Shown: piece after piece, positions 10,634 through 23,307 of the stretch
How the letters are laid out: each line of letters opens with the position of its first letter
How positions within the stretch are numbered: the stretch's first letter is position 1
From: Absidia repens
Taxonomy: Eukaryota; Mucoromycota; Mucoromycetes; Mucorales; Cunninghamellaceae
NCBI GenBank assembly: GCA_002105175.1
Contig: MCGE01000018.1
Location: forward strand, 682,001-746,000
DNA length: 64,000 nucleotides
Reading direction: 5' to 3'
The notes under the pieces: model-generated
Seen by the model: only the letters and a program-made list of their open reading frames with translations
Told to the model about the DNA's origin: nothing
Databases searched by the model: none
Translations under genes and position numbers: made by a program

Positions 10634-13600
10634 AACATCAGTAACATTATCATCACCATTTCATTCTATTATCTGCTTTACCCTATAACATCAGCCCAAA
10701 TAGGACTAACATATTGTACTGTCGTTGTTTCAAGACTGAGTTCCAATAAAATAGTTGAGTTCTGACTATTATCGGCAGCTTGTTGCAGGATATCTTGATA
10801 CACGCCTAATTGATGAGAACTAGATAAATCGGTGCCATTTTCATTTTGATCTAACGAAGCTAGTTGTCGTCGAATGTCGTTCAATTGATTTTGCTGGATT
10901 TGATATTGTGGTTGGTGATCATGATGATGCTGATGTTGCTGCTGATGATGTGGTTGTTGTTGTGGTTGAGGGCGATGATTTAAAACCAGTGACGACGTTC
11001 TTTGTTTTGATAATCCTGTATCCTCTGTATCGCTTGTTGCCGTTGTTGTTGAAGATGGTGTAGGAAGAATAGACGATGATGATGTTGGTGTGGTAGATGT
11101 CCATGCTTGTAACCAGAAGCCTCTTTCAGCTTCCCACCATTCCAAGACACGATTGAGAGCAGCCACACTGAGCAAAAGTCGTACATACCACTCCCGACAT
11201 GGCCATTCAGGGTGCACATCCCATTGCATTCCAACAGACTGAATTTTAAACACAATATCTGCACACATACCAGGGCATTCCAATATGACATCTAGAGAAG
11301 TATCCATCACATGCTGAGCCATAGTGATTAGTTCTTGCAAAGTCAATATAAATGGCGTTGGGAGGTAAGAGTCTTCAGAGATCAAAGTCACCAAATTGTT
11401 GCTATCGTTCTCCATCAAATCAAGAGTGGTTTCTAGGTCAGTTGCATGGCGATTTTCGGAGTTCAAGTTTTCTTCGTCCACTACAGCTTCTTCCTGTTCT
11501 TCGATGTCATCTAATCCAGTTTCCAAATGGCCATGTCGCATACGCTGATGATCACCGTACGTTCTTGAGGGAGATTCCGGTGCCAACGCAGCTGAAGGGA
11601 TTGTCATATCAAGATTGCCTGTGGGTTCGATTGGCACTGTTGCTGTCGTCAACAAATCGTTACCAAGCTCCATATCATCATGATCATCGCTAATACCGCC
11701 TTCGCCGACGTATCCGTGAGCATCTTCTACATATTGCAGTCCATGTTCCACATATTCATTCAAGCCGTCGATGATTTCCCTCAACTCACAGTCGCAAGCT
11801 TCTTTCGCATATTGGAGTCGAGATTTGATTGTATGTTGTACTTGCGTGGATTGGTCATCGTCATCATCGTCCAAACCGTGCGATTCATATGAGTGGATGT
11901 CGGAGTTGGTGATGCTGCTATTGTCACTTTCATGGGTTTCCTCCTTCAGGTGAGATGGTGAAGAAGGTTTTGTTCGATTCAAGATATTCCCAAACGCACC
12001 CATACGGTTGCCAGCATTGTAGAATCGATATCCAATTCTTTCAACAGTTTCTGAAGCCGCGGTCGAAAGTCGCTGGGTAGTCCGAGTACAGGATGGAGAA
12101 GCTGTTGATGCAGTCGCTTTGGTTGGTTGTTGGTTCATAGTATATTGCAGCATACTCTGATTAATCAAAGGGGGTTGAAGCACTTTGTTCTTGTGAATTC
12201 CAGGAGTCGAAGCCAAAGAGTTTAGTGATACAGACGCACTATCCGCATTTGAAGATTGAGCACTGCCATGATATGATGATGCTGTTGCTGTTGATGGAGG
12301 TGCAACAGGAGTGGAATTTGGTCGACCAGGTGAGTGGAGAGTTGCCGCTGATCTGATGTCTCCATTAACACCACCACTACCACCACCGCCAATAGTACCA
12401 GATACGGGAGCACTATCATCGTCCAATGGTTCCTGCTGTTGTTTTGTTCTTGAAGGTAACGTTGAGCACCGGCGTAGTAGCGAAGATCCATTATCACCAT
12501 CTTGTTCACTGATCCGGTCGTGACTATGTCCACTAATGGTTTCACTTTGGAATGGCATTCGCCCAAGATCATGGAAATCCAAGGACAATGCAGGTCGATG
12601 ACGTCGTTTGCCAGATTGTTTGGTTTCTTTTGAAGGTGCTGTGGGTCTTCCAGTTTCATCTGTTGCAGTTTCATTGTTGTCGCTCATCCCCCAACGAGAT
12701 CTAGAGTGTATTCTATCCGCTTCAATGCCATCGCCACCTCGTCGCCGGAAGTGGACCACCCGCTTGGACAAAGAATAATGTTCAGCATTGGTCTTTACGC
12801 TATTCCACCAGTTAGACAGCAGAGTTTGGACCAAAGTAGCGTCATCGTTTTCGGTCCTATGTTGCGTATGTTGACCATGCGATAATGAGGCTTGTCGCGA
12901 TATATCGTTCACTGCAGTTTGAGATGATGACATTGCAACTTCCGAAGATCGTCGACGCATTTCCGAGGCTTTCAAAATCTTGTATTCCTCAATCCAATCA
13001 ACCCATGGTATCGCATTGATGAGTTGACCTGTTGCCGATATAGCGCCACCACTACCACTGTCACCATTGGCACCACCTCTTTGTTCATGGCCACCACCTT
13101 GCTGAATGCGAGATTCCTGACCGTCTTGTTCAAACATCATAGTGCCCAACGATCGATCTTCATGGGCTGTAACAGTGATAGTAGGCATACGAGATCCATC
13201 CTTCGTCAGACGCCGACTAATTCTAGCTTCAGGAGATCGTGGGCCCAAAGGAGACGGCGCACCGCTATGCCAATGAATACTACCAGCGCTACCACGCCTA
13301 CCGCCATCTCCACCACTACTACTGATAGTTGCTGTACTGCTGTAACTGCTGAGGCTGCTTTGTCGTCTTTGTTGTCTTCGTCTTCGTGCAAGTGATCCGG
13401 AACGTCGGTAGCTGTCTTGATTTTCGAATTTGAGAGTACACCATCGTCGAATTTTTGCTGATCTGGACATGAAGAGACGCCTACCATATTCTTCATCAGA
13501 ACCCAGTCGGTTTCGCATAGAGGACAATGACGAAGATCGCACCAAGGGTTGAAAATTTCTTTGTTCGCCTATTTGTACCGAAGATAATTTTTTTTTTAAA

Positions 13601-16190
13601 AAAAAAAAGGAATGTCAGTCATATTTTAAAATACATGGTAAGAGTGGGTACGGGTATTACCTTGGGAATTCTCGCCAACCGCGTTATTTGTTGCATAAAA
13701 ATAGTCGGATTTGGCATCATCAATATCGAAACCATCGTCGTCGCCGTCCCAATGTGGTAAATCTGGAGTTGAGGTGATAAAATCAGAGGATGTCATGGTA
13801 TCGGATGCAACAGCAATATTCTGAGGTGGTAGGCACAGGTTTTGTTGACTATTCAAAGCGGTATCTTGGGAGGAAGAGGAGGATGCATCCAATAACATTG
13901 CCGGATACAAAGGACTTTTCATAGATTCACGAAGTTGATTTGAAGAGCGTCGTTGCTTTTGCTGTTTTGGTTGTGTATCAGTAATGGCTGCGGCGTTTGA
14001 TTTTGCTGAAGACTGTTGTGAATGGGTTGATGTTTGCTGACTACGCTGGACCGATGTGGGTGGCGGTATCCCATCATCCAAATCAATTTCTACGATATCC
14101 CTGTCCGCATCCAAACCATATGTTGAGCTCGTTGAAGATGATTCTGAAGGTACGAGCGGATCCATATTAGCCCCACTGCTTGAGCGAGACCGTCGTGCTT
14201 TACGTTGTTTGCTGGAAAGTTGCCGTCGAAGGAAGGTTTGCAGAGAGTGCTGATACGCCAATGTACTGGTAACCGATGGATCAACGCTTCCGACAGATTG
14301 CCCTGGTAAAGTGGGAGATGATGATTTTGCTGAATCCACGGTCGCTTCAGGTATTGCAATGGGTGATTGTGCCGGTGGAGGGACATCGATGATGGGATTG
14401 GGCGAATTTCCACTAACAATATTAGCTAACTCAGAGCTGGGGATGTTGCGAAGCATTGTCATAGAAGATCGTCGTATGGCATGTTGTTGGTGTTCAGTAT
14501 TTGGCATTCCAGACGGTAAAAAATCAGAAGGTGTGTTGAATCTTGATGGTGATGACGACCTTGAGCAACTTGTTAGCTTTGTTTTGCCTAGAAATAAATA
14601 AATAAAACATGCTGATGAGTATAAACATTGCCCAACTTTTGAGGGTTTTATAGTACCTTTGTCAGTAATAATAGGAGGTTGAAATGGACTGACATTGAGT
14701 GGTGATTGAATAGCTTGAGGTGAAGATCCAGGAGAGTAATAAAAATCATCAGAAGTAGATTCAGTAACACTTGAAGAGATCGATGGATGGCGTTCGTGAA
14801 GTGATAAACGATGGGACATTCCAGACGATGGACGTCTTCCAGAAGGTGTGGTCGAATGGTAATGGTGATGGTTGATGGTATTGGTATCATTCTTACTCTC
14901 GTCAGTTCCGTCTTCCATATCAGCAGTATTACCGTCCAAAAATGAATCCAAAGAACCCTGTCGTTGTTGTGGTGGTGCTGGTGTAGTTGTGGCTGCGGAT
15001 TCTTGATCCAACAAGGGAGGAGGCGGTAGTCGATTCTGGAGAGATTGCGGGCGATTTAGACTTGATGGAGATGACGGTGAAGATGGTATCAAAGTATTGA
15101 CCCCACTAGATACAGACGTAGTTGAAGATCGTTGTTGTTGTTCCCGAAGTTGTGATAGAGATCCTGACTTGTGACCTGGAATAACGCCTGATACTTCTTG
15201 ATCTGGTTTGCTGCTGATCGAAGTTGTCCTTCTCCTTGTTGTTGGTGGTATTTGACGAGAATCGATAGGGGTTGTCGTCACAACAGCAGTGACACCAGTA
15301 CCACCTCCAGTAGGGCAAGGTACAGTACCACCTGTAGGAGTATTCACTTGCGGTTGTTGAGAAGCGATAGGTACATGGGAGGCACTGGCATCAATCCAAC
15401 TAGCACGCTTTGACTTGACCATATACTTTCCACCACTTCCAGCAGGAGGACTTGAATACCTTGGAGAATAAGCACCAGATGACGAGATCAGTTGTTGCTG
15501 TTGAGCAGGTGGAGTCGATGAGTCTGATAATGGCAAGTTGGTATTACTGGCAACGGATGACGGTGATGATGTAGAGCCTTGTGTTGAAGGTTGCTGTCCA
15601 AAGTAATTCCCATCGGCATCGCTGCTTGGGCTGATATTGTAATCGACCCCATCACTAAGGTAGGATTTTCGATGCGCAGTGTTGATAGAAGCTGGTAGCG
15701 TTGTCGAAACCCTGTCCCCAATTGATCGTGTAGGCGAAGTTGGTGAAGAAGAATTGACACCAAAAGCGGTACTAGTTGTTGTGCTTGCAGTAGGAGTAGT
15801 GGCCGACGTTTTGTTGGAATATATGTGCTTGGTGTTGTTTGCGTGAGAGAAACCAGGCGAAGAGGAATCACCAGTTGTGCCAGCAGCAGTAGTAGCAGCA
15901 GTGTCATCGCCCGAAGAGAAAGAAGACCGACTGGGACGATTTCGTAATAGAAGAGGTTGAGGGATAGGCACACTTCGTAATTTCACGCCAGAATGGGCAC
16001 TGTTGCTGGAAGAAGATCCATCCTGAGATAAATCTGTTTGTGATGAGTTTGGCTCACAAGGCGTCACGTCGTCCATATTGGATAAAAAAGAATTTGTTTG
16101 TGGCGATGACGTTGATAAAACTGTTGAATGTTTTTGTTTTGGTGGCGAAGTATGATGTTCATCAGTATGATCGGTCATTGTAGTTGGCAT
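5572..16190 (-). CDS. RIM15: Rim15/Cek1-type kinase: PAS, zinc finger, split AGC kinase, response-regulator domain
   Basis: Seven exons in transcript order: 16190-14657, 14587-13661, 13568-10682, 10592-8418, 8339-7613, 7543-5950, 5882-5572. Together they give an unbroken frame of about 3,384 residues. The first 820 or so residues are Ser/Thr/Pro/Gln-rich. Then come a conserved basic segment (PLVRSSSLSSM, near 825), the Rim15-specific helical block (near 1557-1640, ending EWWEAERGFW), a PAS-like region (about 1770-1890) and a C-x2-C-x10-H-x4-C finger (near 1946). The kinase starts near 2383 with GAFGSVF, HRDLKPDN and DFG, has a roughly 180-residue insert before GTPDYLAPE, and then WWALGV. A REC domain at about 3222-3345 has VVDDN and the acceptor Asp in FMDIRMP. 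Rim15 kinases integrate TORC1/PKA nutrient signals and drive quiescence through Igo/endosulfine. Yeast Rim15 is 1,770 aa, so this form is nearly twice that. Confidence 0.92.
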
Positions 16191-16611
16191 ATCCCCAACG
16201 TCATCAAGTCAATAACGAAAAGTAGGAGAATAAGAATGTAAAAACGATGAAGTATAAATAGGGAAAAAAAAAAAAAAAAAAAAAAGGAAGAAGAGAAAAA
16301 TAGAAAAAAACCAGCTTCAACAGGTGTCTGTTGTTTTTCGGTGAAAAGACTAATTCAAGCACCGCACTGTTCACACCAGCGTATTGATTGGTTCAAGCGA
16401 TTTGATTTTGGATATAAAGGGCATCTTTTATTGAAGTGATATTTTTTTATAAAGTAATATGTGTGTAAAAAATTAAACTAAAATATGAGTAACAGCAATA
16501 AAAACTAAGGGATAACAACAAGAGACCGTGATAAATAGACTGGTGATGATTGTTGTTTTTGGGATACACAGGAGAGGTTTTTTTTTATGCCGACCAGGAA
16601 TCCACCTTGAT

Positions 16612-18108
16612 TCAACGGAATTCAAATCTTGCAAAATGTCGTTGGGGCACATGAGAAAGTACGAGTTCTTGAAACCTGCAAAGATGTTATGTGAGTAATA
16701 GCACTTCTTACCAATTTCACTATCGTTTTCTGTTCTTTTTTTCTTTCTTTTCTTTTTTCTTACCATTCAATGTTATTGCGGCAATAATAGAATCTATAAA
16801 AAAAGTCAGTCCATAAAGAGTAATTTTAAGTAGACATCATATGTACGCTAAGCTTACCCGTTAATGCGTTCGGTTGACCGTTGATAGCAAATATAGTAAA
16901 ATCCAGCATAACTTGCTCCATCAATACTGTTGACATGGTGATTTGGAACCAAAAACTTCTCTTTCCACCGCATATATACAAAATCTTGATCCACAGAGTC
17001 ATAGGAAAAATCATCATCATTGAAAGTATCAGCAAATGGAGCAAATGAAGGGAATCTCTTCTATTGAAATTGAAATAAAGTAAAAGGTAAGTACATGGCT
17101 AATTTGAATATCTTTGACCAACAATATCATACCCAATGCTTTGAATCAACTGAAAAATCTGCTAGCCACTTTCGAGTCAAGAATGAATATTTACGTCCGA
17201 TAATTTCACCTTCAAAATAAGTCTACAAAGAAAACAAAAGAAGTTTATTTTTAGATCACACGACATTTTTTCTTTGTTTCGCAATTTGAACTTACCGTGA
17301 TTTTAGGAGGCAAAGTAGTCAAACCAGTAACATGGAGATAGCCACAAAGTACATCATTTTCAAGGTCAACGTGCTAGTCAATAAATTGGAATATTTGTTA
17401 CAAAATTGTAATACCTCTTTTTTTTTTTTGCCGTTTTACCAAGATATCCAACGAAACATCATAGTTACAAGCAGCCCCTTTTTGTACACCGATGAATTGA
17501 GACCCACCATAGAGATGACCCATTTTTCCAGATTCCACGCGCTGATCGGAAAGATCCACCCATCGATCATCATCGTTGCGACTTGTCAAAAGGCGAATTT
17601 TTTGTTTGCCAGTCATCTTCCCCCCTGATCCACGAGTACCCATATTATTCGAGTGAGAGCCATTATTGGTGTTGGTGTCGCTGAATGAGAGCTGTGATAT
17701 CTTTGATGATGTTGCATAGCTGTCCGCGGATTTATTTTTGGCGTAATAGGAGGAAAACATTGGACGTTCATGCTTGCAACAGGTATTGGAAGGGCCATGG
17801 TCACTGCAAACAGCACAAGCCTTACCAAAGCGTTGATTGTATTGAGTGGTCATAACCGTTTCTGTATTTCCTTGAGTATCGTTGTTGGTATTACTGCTGC
17901 TGGGAATTACAATAGTGTTGACGGTACTGGAACTAATTGATGTATCCACCGACGGAAAGTGGAATGGTGGGAGTGTGAAGTCTGATGAATTGTTGATGAG
18001 ACTATTAGTGATATCGTTTGAAGTGACTAGCCGAGGTGTTCGCTGTCTTGATATTGGCACTGCTGCATGAGTAGAATCTGCTGGTGTTGCTGTTGAAGAT
18101 ACCGGCAT
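16612..18108 (-). CDS. GID4: GID4/Vid24 substrate receptor of the GID (CTLH) E3 ubiquitin ligase
   Basis: Six exons: 18108-17440, 17373-17296, 17222-17133, 17060-16858, 16793-16764 and 16675-16612 (377 aa). The first 195 or so residues are Ser/Thr-rich and hold a Cys cluster (CAVC...CCKH). The conserved barrel then starts with [11 protein letters not shown] and continues through [52 protein letters not shown] and a final GFYY...[11 protein letters not shown], all diagnostic of Vid24. The barrel recognises Pro/N-degrons, sending gluconeogenic enzymes to ubiquitination after glucose return. One exon is only 30 nt. A GGCGGGAATTTAAATTC box lies 70-85 bp upstream of the ATG. Confidence 0.93.
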
Positions 18109-18176
18109 TATTGGTTACCGTGATATAAAGTGAAAGAGATGAGAAGAGAAAAAAGAACACAAAAAAAAAAAAAAGA

Positions 18177-18193
18177 GGCGGGAATTTAAATTC
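18177..18193 (+). promoter_or_regulatory. GGCGGGAATTTAAATTC box upstream of GID4
   Basis: It matches the GCGG(G/A)ATTT-AA core found at the ends of the dispersed repeats and in the FEX/GNAT divergent promoter. The GGCGGGAA part resembles an E2F-class site, but the binding factor is not known from sequence. Confidence 0.4.
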
Positions 18194-18229
18194 ACGCATT
18201 ACAATAATATTTTTTTATTTCACAGGTAG

Positions 18230-18287
18230 CTAGCTACATTATCAAATATCCATAGTCTGTGTCTAATCTGAATAAAATATGTATCTT
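18230..18287 (+). repeat. Fragment related to the dispersed repeat (AATAAAATATG block)
   Basis: TAATCTGAATAAAATATGTA near 18260 closely matches the corresponding block of copies A and C. It lies right after the F-box stop codon, outside any full copy. It may be a decayed insertion or a convergent AT-rich sequence. Confidence 0.35.
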
Positions 18288-19711
18288 TTAGGTGCTATAA
18301 ACTACATTGACTTTTTCTACACTAGTGAACATATTTTGTAATTTTGATTGGACAGAAGGACACCGAAAACCCGGGATGTTTTCAAGGACAAATGACTTTA
18401 AATGATGACGACCAGCCAACAGTTCCAGTTTTTTCCATACATCATTGTCAATAAGTGAGGATCCATCAATCGTGGCGCTAGGAGCACTAAAAAGAGACAA
18501 ATTGTACGGTTCATGCCCGTGTAATATTAACCTTTGCAACGACTTGATAGGGTGAACGATATCATATGTTTGTCGAAACATGGCCAATAAATCCAGGGTA
18601 TCCGGCCCACTATTGCTGTCTTGATCTTCTTCACCATCATGATTACTGTATAGGTATATTTCAAGAGTGTGTAATTGAGACAACAAATCCAAAGGAATGC
18701 GTGGTGGTGTAGAGATAGAAGCACCGTATCGAGCCAATCGGGACGCCTGTACCAAAAGGTTGCCACGTATCACCAGCGTGTGTACTCTTCGGGATTGTGC
18801 AAGGCATTCTAAAACAGGACGAGACGGTAAAACATGATCTAGCTCCAACGTAGTCACCGGTAGTTGTCGTAGCAGTGGTATTAAGATATAGTCCCAACCA
18901 CGACCAGCACAGCAGGGACATCGTTGTTGAGGCTCACGAGACGTCAATACCAAATGAGATAGGAATAAACATGTTGATGGTCTTGACGTTGAAGTCGTTG
19001 ACTGAGTAAAACCATGGTGGTGCTGAAATTCGTGTATCGTCAATGCGTCCGAAATGGAATTAGACAGGAGATCCAAAAGCTGACAAGGTTTCCGATTTTC
19101 AATGGTAGGTATATAATGGCAATCATAAAGTATTTCCAGTGTTTTGATATTCGGACAAGTAACAAGTATCATTTTGACTGATTCCAAGAAGTGTTCTATG
19201 TAGTTAACAATTCCAAAAGAAGAAGAAAACGGCATTTAGTACCATGTTCCGATATATCTTTTATTTTCACCCCATTACCTATATCGATGGTTTGTTCCAA
19301 CCTTATATTTAATTCATTTCTCTTCAACTCATATTGCTGTGTTGAAGTATTAAAGACACCTGATAAGTTGACAACCAGTCGGCGTACATATTGATGGAAG
19401 TCGAGCTTGTTTTTTTTCGAGTCCGCCAGGAGACGAGGCCAAGTGGGTTCTGCGACTGGAGGAAAAGAGGCCCCACATTCTACAGAGCAAAGTATTGTGG
19501 TGAGTGAGAGAGAAGAAGAAGAGAATCGTATGGACATATATTCGAAACCAGCACTATACCAAGATTGACACACCATGCAGGTCGACAGTACATTCAGAAG
19601 CCACAACTGACGGATGGCTCCATTCCCCTCTAATACAACATTGCTGAGATCATCATATAAGCAGTGGTAGATTTCCAAGATGAGTTCCTGTGGCAGTTCT
19701 GCGAGAATCAT
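18288..19711 (-). CDS. F-box protein with a leucine-rich C-terminal region
   Basis: Exon 1 is 19711-19243 and exon 2 is 19195-18288, joined by a 47-bp intron with GTTAAC-type branch sequence just before its ATAG (458 aa). The N-terminus (AELPQELILEIYHCL) is a typical F-box start, expected to bind Skp1. The rest has recurring Leu patterns (TLEILYD, TLELDHV, TLVIRGN, TLEIYLY, LQRLILHG) resembling a degenerate LRR array. The role would be a substrate adaptor of an SCF ubiquitin ligase; the substrate is unknown. Such F-box/LRR-like genes form large, fast-evolving families in Mucoromycota. The gene lies directly upstream of GID4 on the same strand. Confidence 0.75.
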
Positions 19712-20110
19712 TGGGAAGTATACAGATGGTAAGTGGGGAAAAAAAAAGGAACGATTGAAAAAGCCGATATTTCATGCAATTTTTTTTTTTATTCACACAC
19801 AGCTAGAAAGCTGGATTTGATCATGTTATCCATATCAATCCAGTTAAGGTTTCACATACATGTTTGGCTTTAGCCTCTGGTGTAGCCAACGTTTGTTCCT
19901 CCCATTCAAGGTGTATTGTGGTAATATTATGGGACATGTGATAGAGTGGCATGCCTATTCTTCTTTGACCAACTTGCGGTTCCACTTACCATGTAAGAAA
20001 CCATGGATCACTGACACCATTCGGGTGAAACTTCCTGTGCAGACAGCCTGGACTTCAGCCCACAGATTATAATGAAGGAAGTAAGTATACGCTGAATTTC
20101 ATTGGGGAAG

Positions 20111-20235
20111 AAATTTTGTCCGTTTACACATGACAAGACAAAACCTTTTTGTCATGAAAATCCATCACCCATTTTATATTTCGAAAACAAAACATTTTAA
20201 ATAACTTGCCTAGTGAGGTAAACGGACATAAATTG
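20111..20235. repeat. Nested hairpin / MITE-like inverted repeat
   Basis: Outer arms TGTCCGTTTAC (20117-20127) and GTAAACGGACA (20218-20228) are perfect inverted repeats of 11 bp, extended by AAATT-rich ends. An inner pair CATGACAA (20129-20136) and TTGTCATG (20149-20156) forms a second stem. The length of about 120 bp with no ORF fits a miniature inverted-repeat element or a structured RNA. No clear target-site duplication is seen. Confidence 0.5.
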
Positions 20236-20454
20236 ATTGACCAACCAACAGCGAGTATGCCTCCCCAATGCCTCATTTATATTTTTTCCTCTGCATAAAA
20301 AGTTTCATTCGCCGTCTCCAGATATTAGAGCTTTATCCTCATCACTGTGGCTTACCCCTATAAAGTAATGTACAGCAAAACCCACCAGAGCAATAGTCTG
20401 TTTTTTTTTTTGTGATGAACGAAAATAATCGCTCACACGAGAGCACCCAACAAT

Positions 20455-21480
20455 GTTTCAAATCCCGCCCACGTGAAATTTTTTATTTACTCCCGCTTTT
20501 TATTTTTTTCGTGTCTTTCTTTTTTTTTTTTTTGCCTTCATCATTCAACTTCTCTGAGATTATGGTGGACTTTGATTAGTGTTAGGGCTAATTTAGAAGG
20601 GTTTTCAGAAAAGGGATTACAAGATGCATGGGGAAGCCCTTTCATTTTGGATTCAGGATTTTGTGACCACAGTTGGTTTTGTGAAGCCTTCATTAGATTA
20701 GTTTAGTGTTTAGTTTGTCTGTAGTTGGAATCTATATTTGAATAAAATATGTTTCTTTTACTTGCTTTAATGAAGAAATGCCCATTAGTTTCTTTCACGT
20801 TTTGTGCAAGTGATCTCTTCCATAACATCTTCTCTTCAGATTGGTGTTGGTTGTTATTTACGCTTCAATAGACGTTATCCCCTTCGCCTTTCTTGTCTTC
20901 TGCTGTATATCATATTAGCTCCCATTTTAAAATTGCTCCTATAGATTAGTATCGACCATTCGTCAGATCTTACATTCTTCTTCCTCATGCTCCCTCTCAT
21001 AGATCCTTTTATTAAATTTTTTGTTTCAATGAACCCTCCCTCGTCTTTAGTTTATTATCAACCAGTACACTTCAATAAAATACAACTATCTATTAACTAT
21101 ACTAGGATCCATCAGATAGTAAACAATGTAACTATTGTAGTATTTTTTTTTTTACAGATGTCCTACCGAACACCTATTTTCTAACTCACCTGCTATGGCT
21201 ATTTTCCCCTCGTAATCGTTGACAGTCTTAGATCACTTTATATCAAAGATGGCCATTCACATAAATAAATTTAGGTCGTTCTGTGTGTGTAGCTGCCGCT
21301 ATAGAGTATTTTACACAGCGTTCTCGCCTATCTATGGCTACTTTCCCCATCTCCTCCCGCTCCCTCTCCATGAGCTCTAGTAACTAGTGGACAGTCCTAG
21401 GTCATTTAATATGAAACGCGACTTATTCTAGGTTTACCATTCGTATTAATCAATCTTGAACGCGTCATCAGCACAACCTC
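20455..21480 (+). repeat. Dispersed repeat family, copy C (forward)
   Basis: It begins TTTCAAATCCCGCCCACGTG (20457-20476), which is the reverse complement of the end of copy B. It continues with a T-rich tract, the core at about 20550-20655 (GAGATTATGGTGGACTTTGA, then ATGCATGGGGAAGCC) and TTGAATAAAATATG at about 20739. The distal part contains a partial internal duplication: TATGGCTATTTTCCCC near 21195 and TATGGCTACTTTCCCC near 21330, each followed by GACAGTC-TAG. It encodes no long ORF. Confidence 0.7.
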
Positions 21481-21879
21481 CGTTATATTAGGCAGATTGT
21501 ATATACCCAACTAGTTATTCTCTATTTATTCATGTTTGCCTGTGGAATATTATAAAAATAAAAAATAAAAAATACTGTAGCTAAAACCGAACGCAGTTGA
21601 TCCCCAAAGGGTCGCTTATGGTACTAAAGTGGGAAAATGGCAGGGAGTATTATTTTAGAGGTGAAGAGGGTTTTGAAATTCAATATAAAAAATTGCAACA
21701 ACGGAGATCTACTTTGCTTTCCTGCTGAAGTGCCCCATAAGGGAGAAAGACAATCAATTTATAGCATAACTGTAATTGAAAACAGGCGGGAGGCAGCAAA
21801 TTGAAGGAGATTGAATTTGCATGATAGGCTCCATGCTTTGTAATTTGAAGGTCTGAAAGCTGTCAAGATAGACGTCTTC

Positions 21880-21915
<36 letters not shown>

Positions 21916-22344
21916 GGCAGGCGATTGTGTGGTAATCTTTCAAGCTATATGTATTATGGATGTGAGTGTTTTGCCGATCGTCGAGCGTTTTTACTGACGT
22001 GTTGTACTTGAACTTTAATTTTTTAGACCCTATTTTCCCATTCTTGAATTTCCAAGCGTAATAAAATAATGGTAAGACAAAGACATTTTATTTCAAATTC
22101 AAATTCAAAAAAAAAGAGGAATAGAGACTAATTTTTATTGATTTGGTATACATAAAAGGTACAATAGTGTAAAAAGTAAAGAGGAATTAAAGTGTGATAA
22201 GCAAGTAACAATCATTGTGCTATATATTTTTATATGTATTTATATAAAAACAGATATATCAATAAATAACATACTAAAAAGTGGTAGAGGGTAGTGGATA
22301 GAGGGTAGTAAAGAGTATATAGTAAAGGGATAGTAAAAAATAAA
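21481..22344. other. Spacer with long poly-A; 3' flank of the next gene
   Basis: Contains an A run of about 31 nt (21882-21912). Its right end is the AT-rich 3' flank of the minus-strand secreted glycoprotein gene. No coding sequence is recognised. Confidence 0.4.
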
Positions 22345-22764
22345 TCATTGGGTCAAAAGGGTCAAACCAATAGCCAACAATGTAATAGCAGCAGCAGGTT
22401 GGGCAATAGAGCCGGCGCTCTTGTCAACGGATTGGGCAGTGACAGCATCAGAGGGACCGGCGGAGGAGGAGGAAGATTGAGGAGCAGATGAAGAAGAAGA
22501 TGATGACAAGGCAGCGGAGGAAGAAAGGGAAGACGAAGCAGCAGATGATGAAGCAGCAGAAGATGAAGAGGCGGAAGACGAGGGAGCGGCAGATGAGGAG
22601 GAAACAGAAACAGAGACGGAAGGTTGTTGGCTTGAAGAGTCATCGCCACCAGTCATGGGGCCACTGTAATCACCAGGAATGACATGAGCGCATCCCTTTT
22701 CAGAAATACCACGGTTACAGGTCTTTTTATCGTTCTATATAATCAAGAAGTTAATCAAATCTGT

Positions 22765-22803
<39 letters not shown>

Positions 22804-23307
22804 TACACAACAGCGCATACAATAAGTCTTTCCAGTAGGTTCAATCATGTTGACATATAATTTCCAGTCGGCGCACAAGGATCCTTTGGCTATAATGATG
22901 ATGATAAACAAATATGAGCAAAGGACCAAAACAAAAATAAAAATAATGGTCATTGTAAACTTACGAGCAGCAACATCCATTTGACCGCCTTCATCCGTCA
23001 CGTTCAGGTTAGCTTTGGTGGGGTCGATTTGGCCAGTAACTTGAACATACGTATCAGTGGCGACAAAGTGAGCTGACTGAATAAAACCTTCGGGCATCTT
23101 GTTGGCTTTGAGAGCTTTAGGAGTGTTACCCATACAGAAAGCTTGGGCATTCCATTCAGTGTCGGCAATGTTGCGGTTTTTGGAATCGGGAGGTGGCAAG
23201 TAAAGACAGAAGTTGTTGGCGTCGACAACTTGAGATAATTGACCAGCTACTTGTACAGCCAAGGTCATCACCATAGGTAAGGTGGCTAAAACGGTACTCA
23301 AGTGCAT
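22345..23307 (-). CDS. Secreted GPI-type protein of the fungal macrophage-activating-glycoprotein-like family
   Basis: Three exons: 23307-22965, 22889-22807 and 22734-22345 (271 aa). A signal peptide (about 1-22) precedes a compact Cys-containing domain with NFCLYLPPP, PEGFIQSAHFV, YVQVTGQIDP, a Gly-rich loop, MIEPTGKTYCMRCC and GCAHVIPGDYSGPM. This pattern recurs in secreted fungal proteins often labelled macrophage-activating glycoprotein; their molecular function is not known. A Ser/Ala tract (about 175-245) and a hydrophobic C-terminus suggest a GPI anchor in wall or membrane. The second intron contains a 36-nt T run (22766-22801 as A on the plus strand). Confidence 0.75.
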
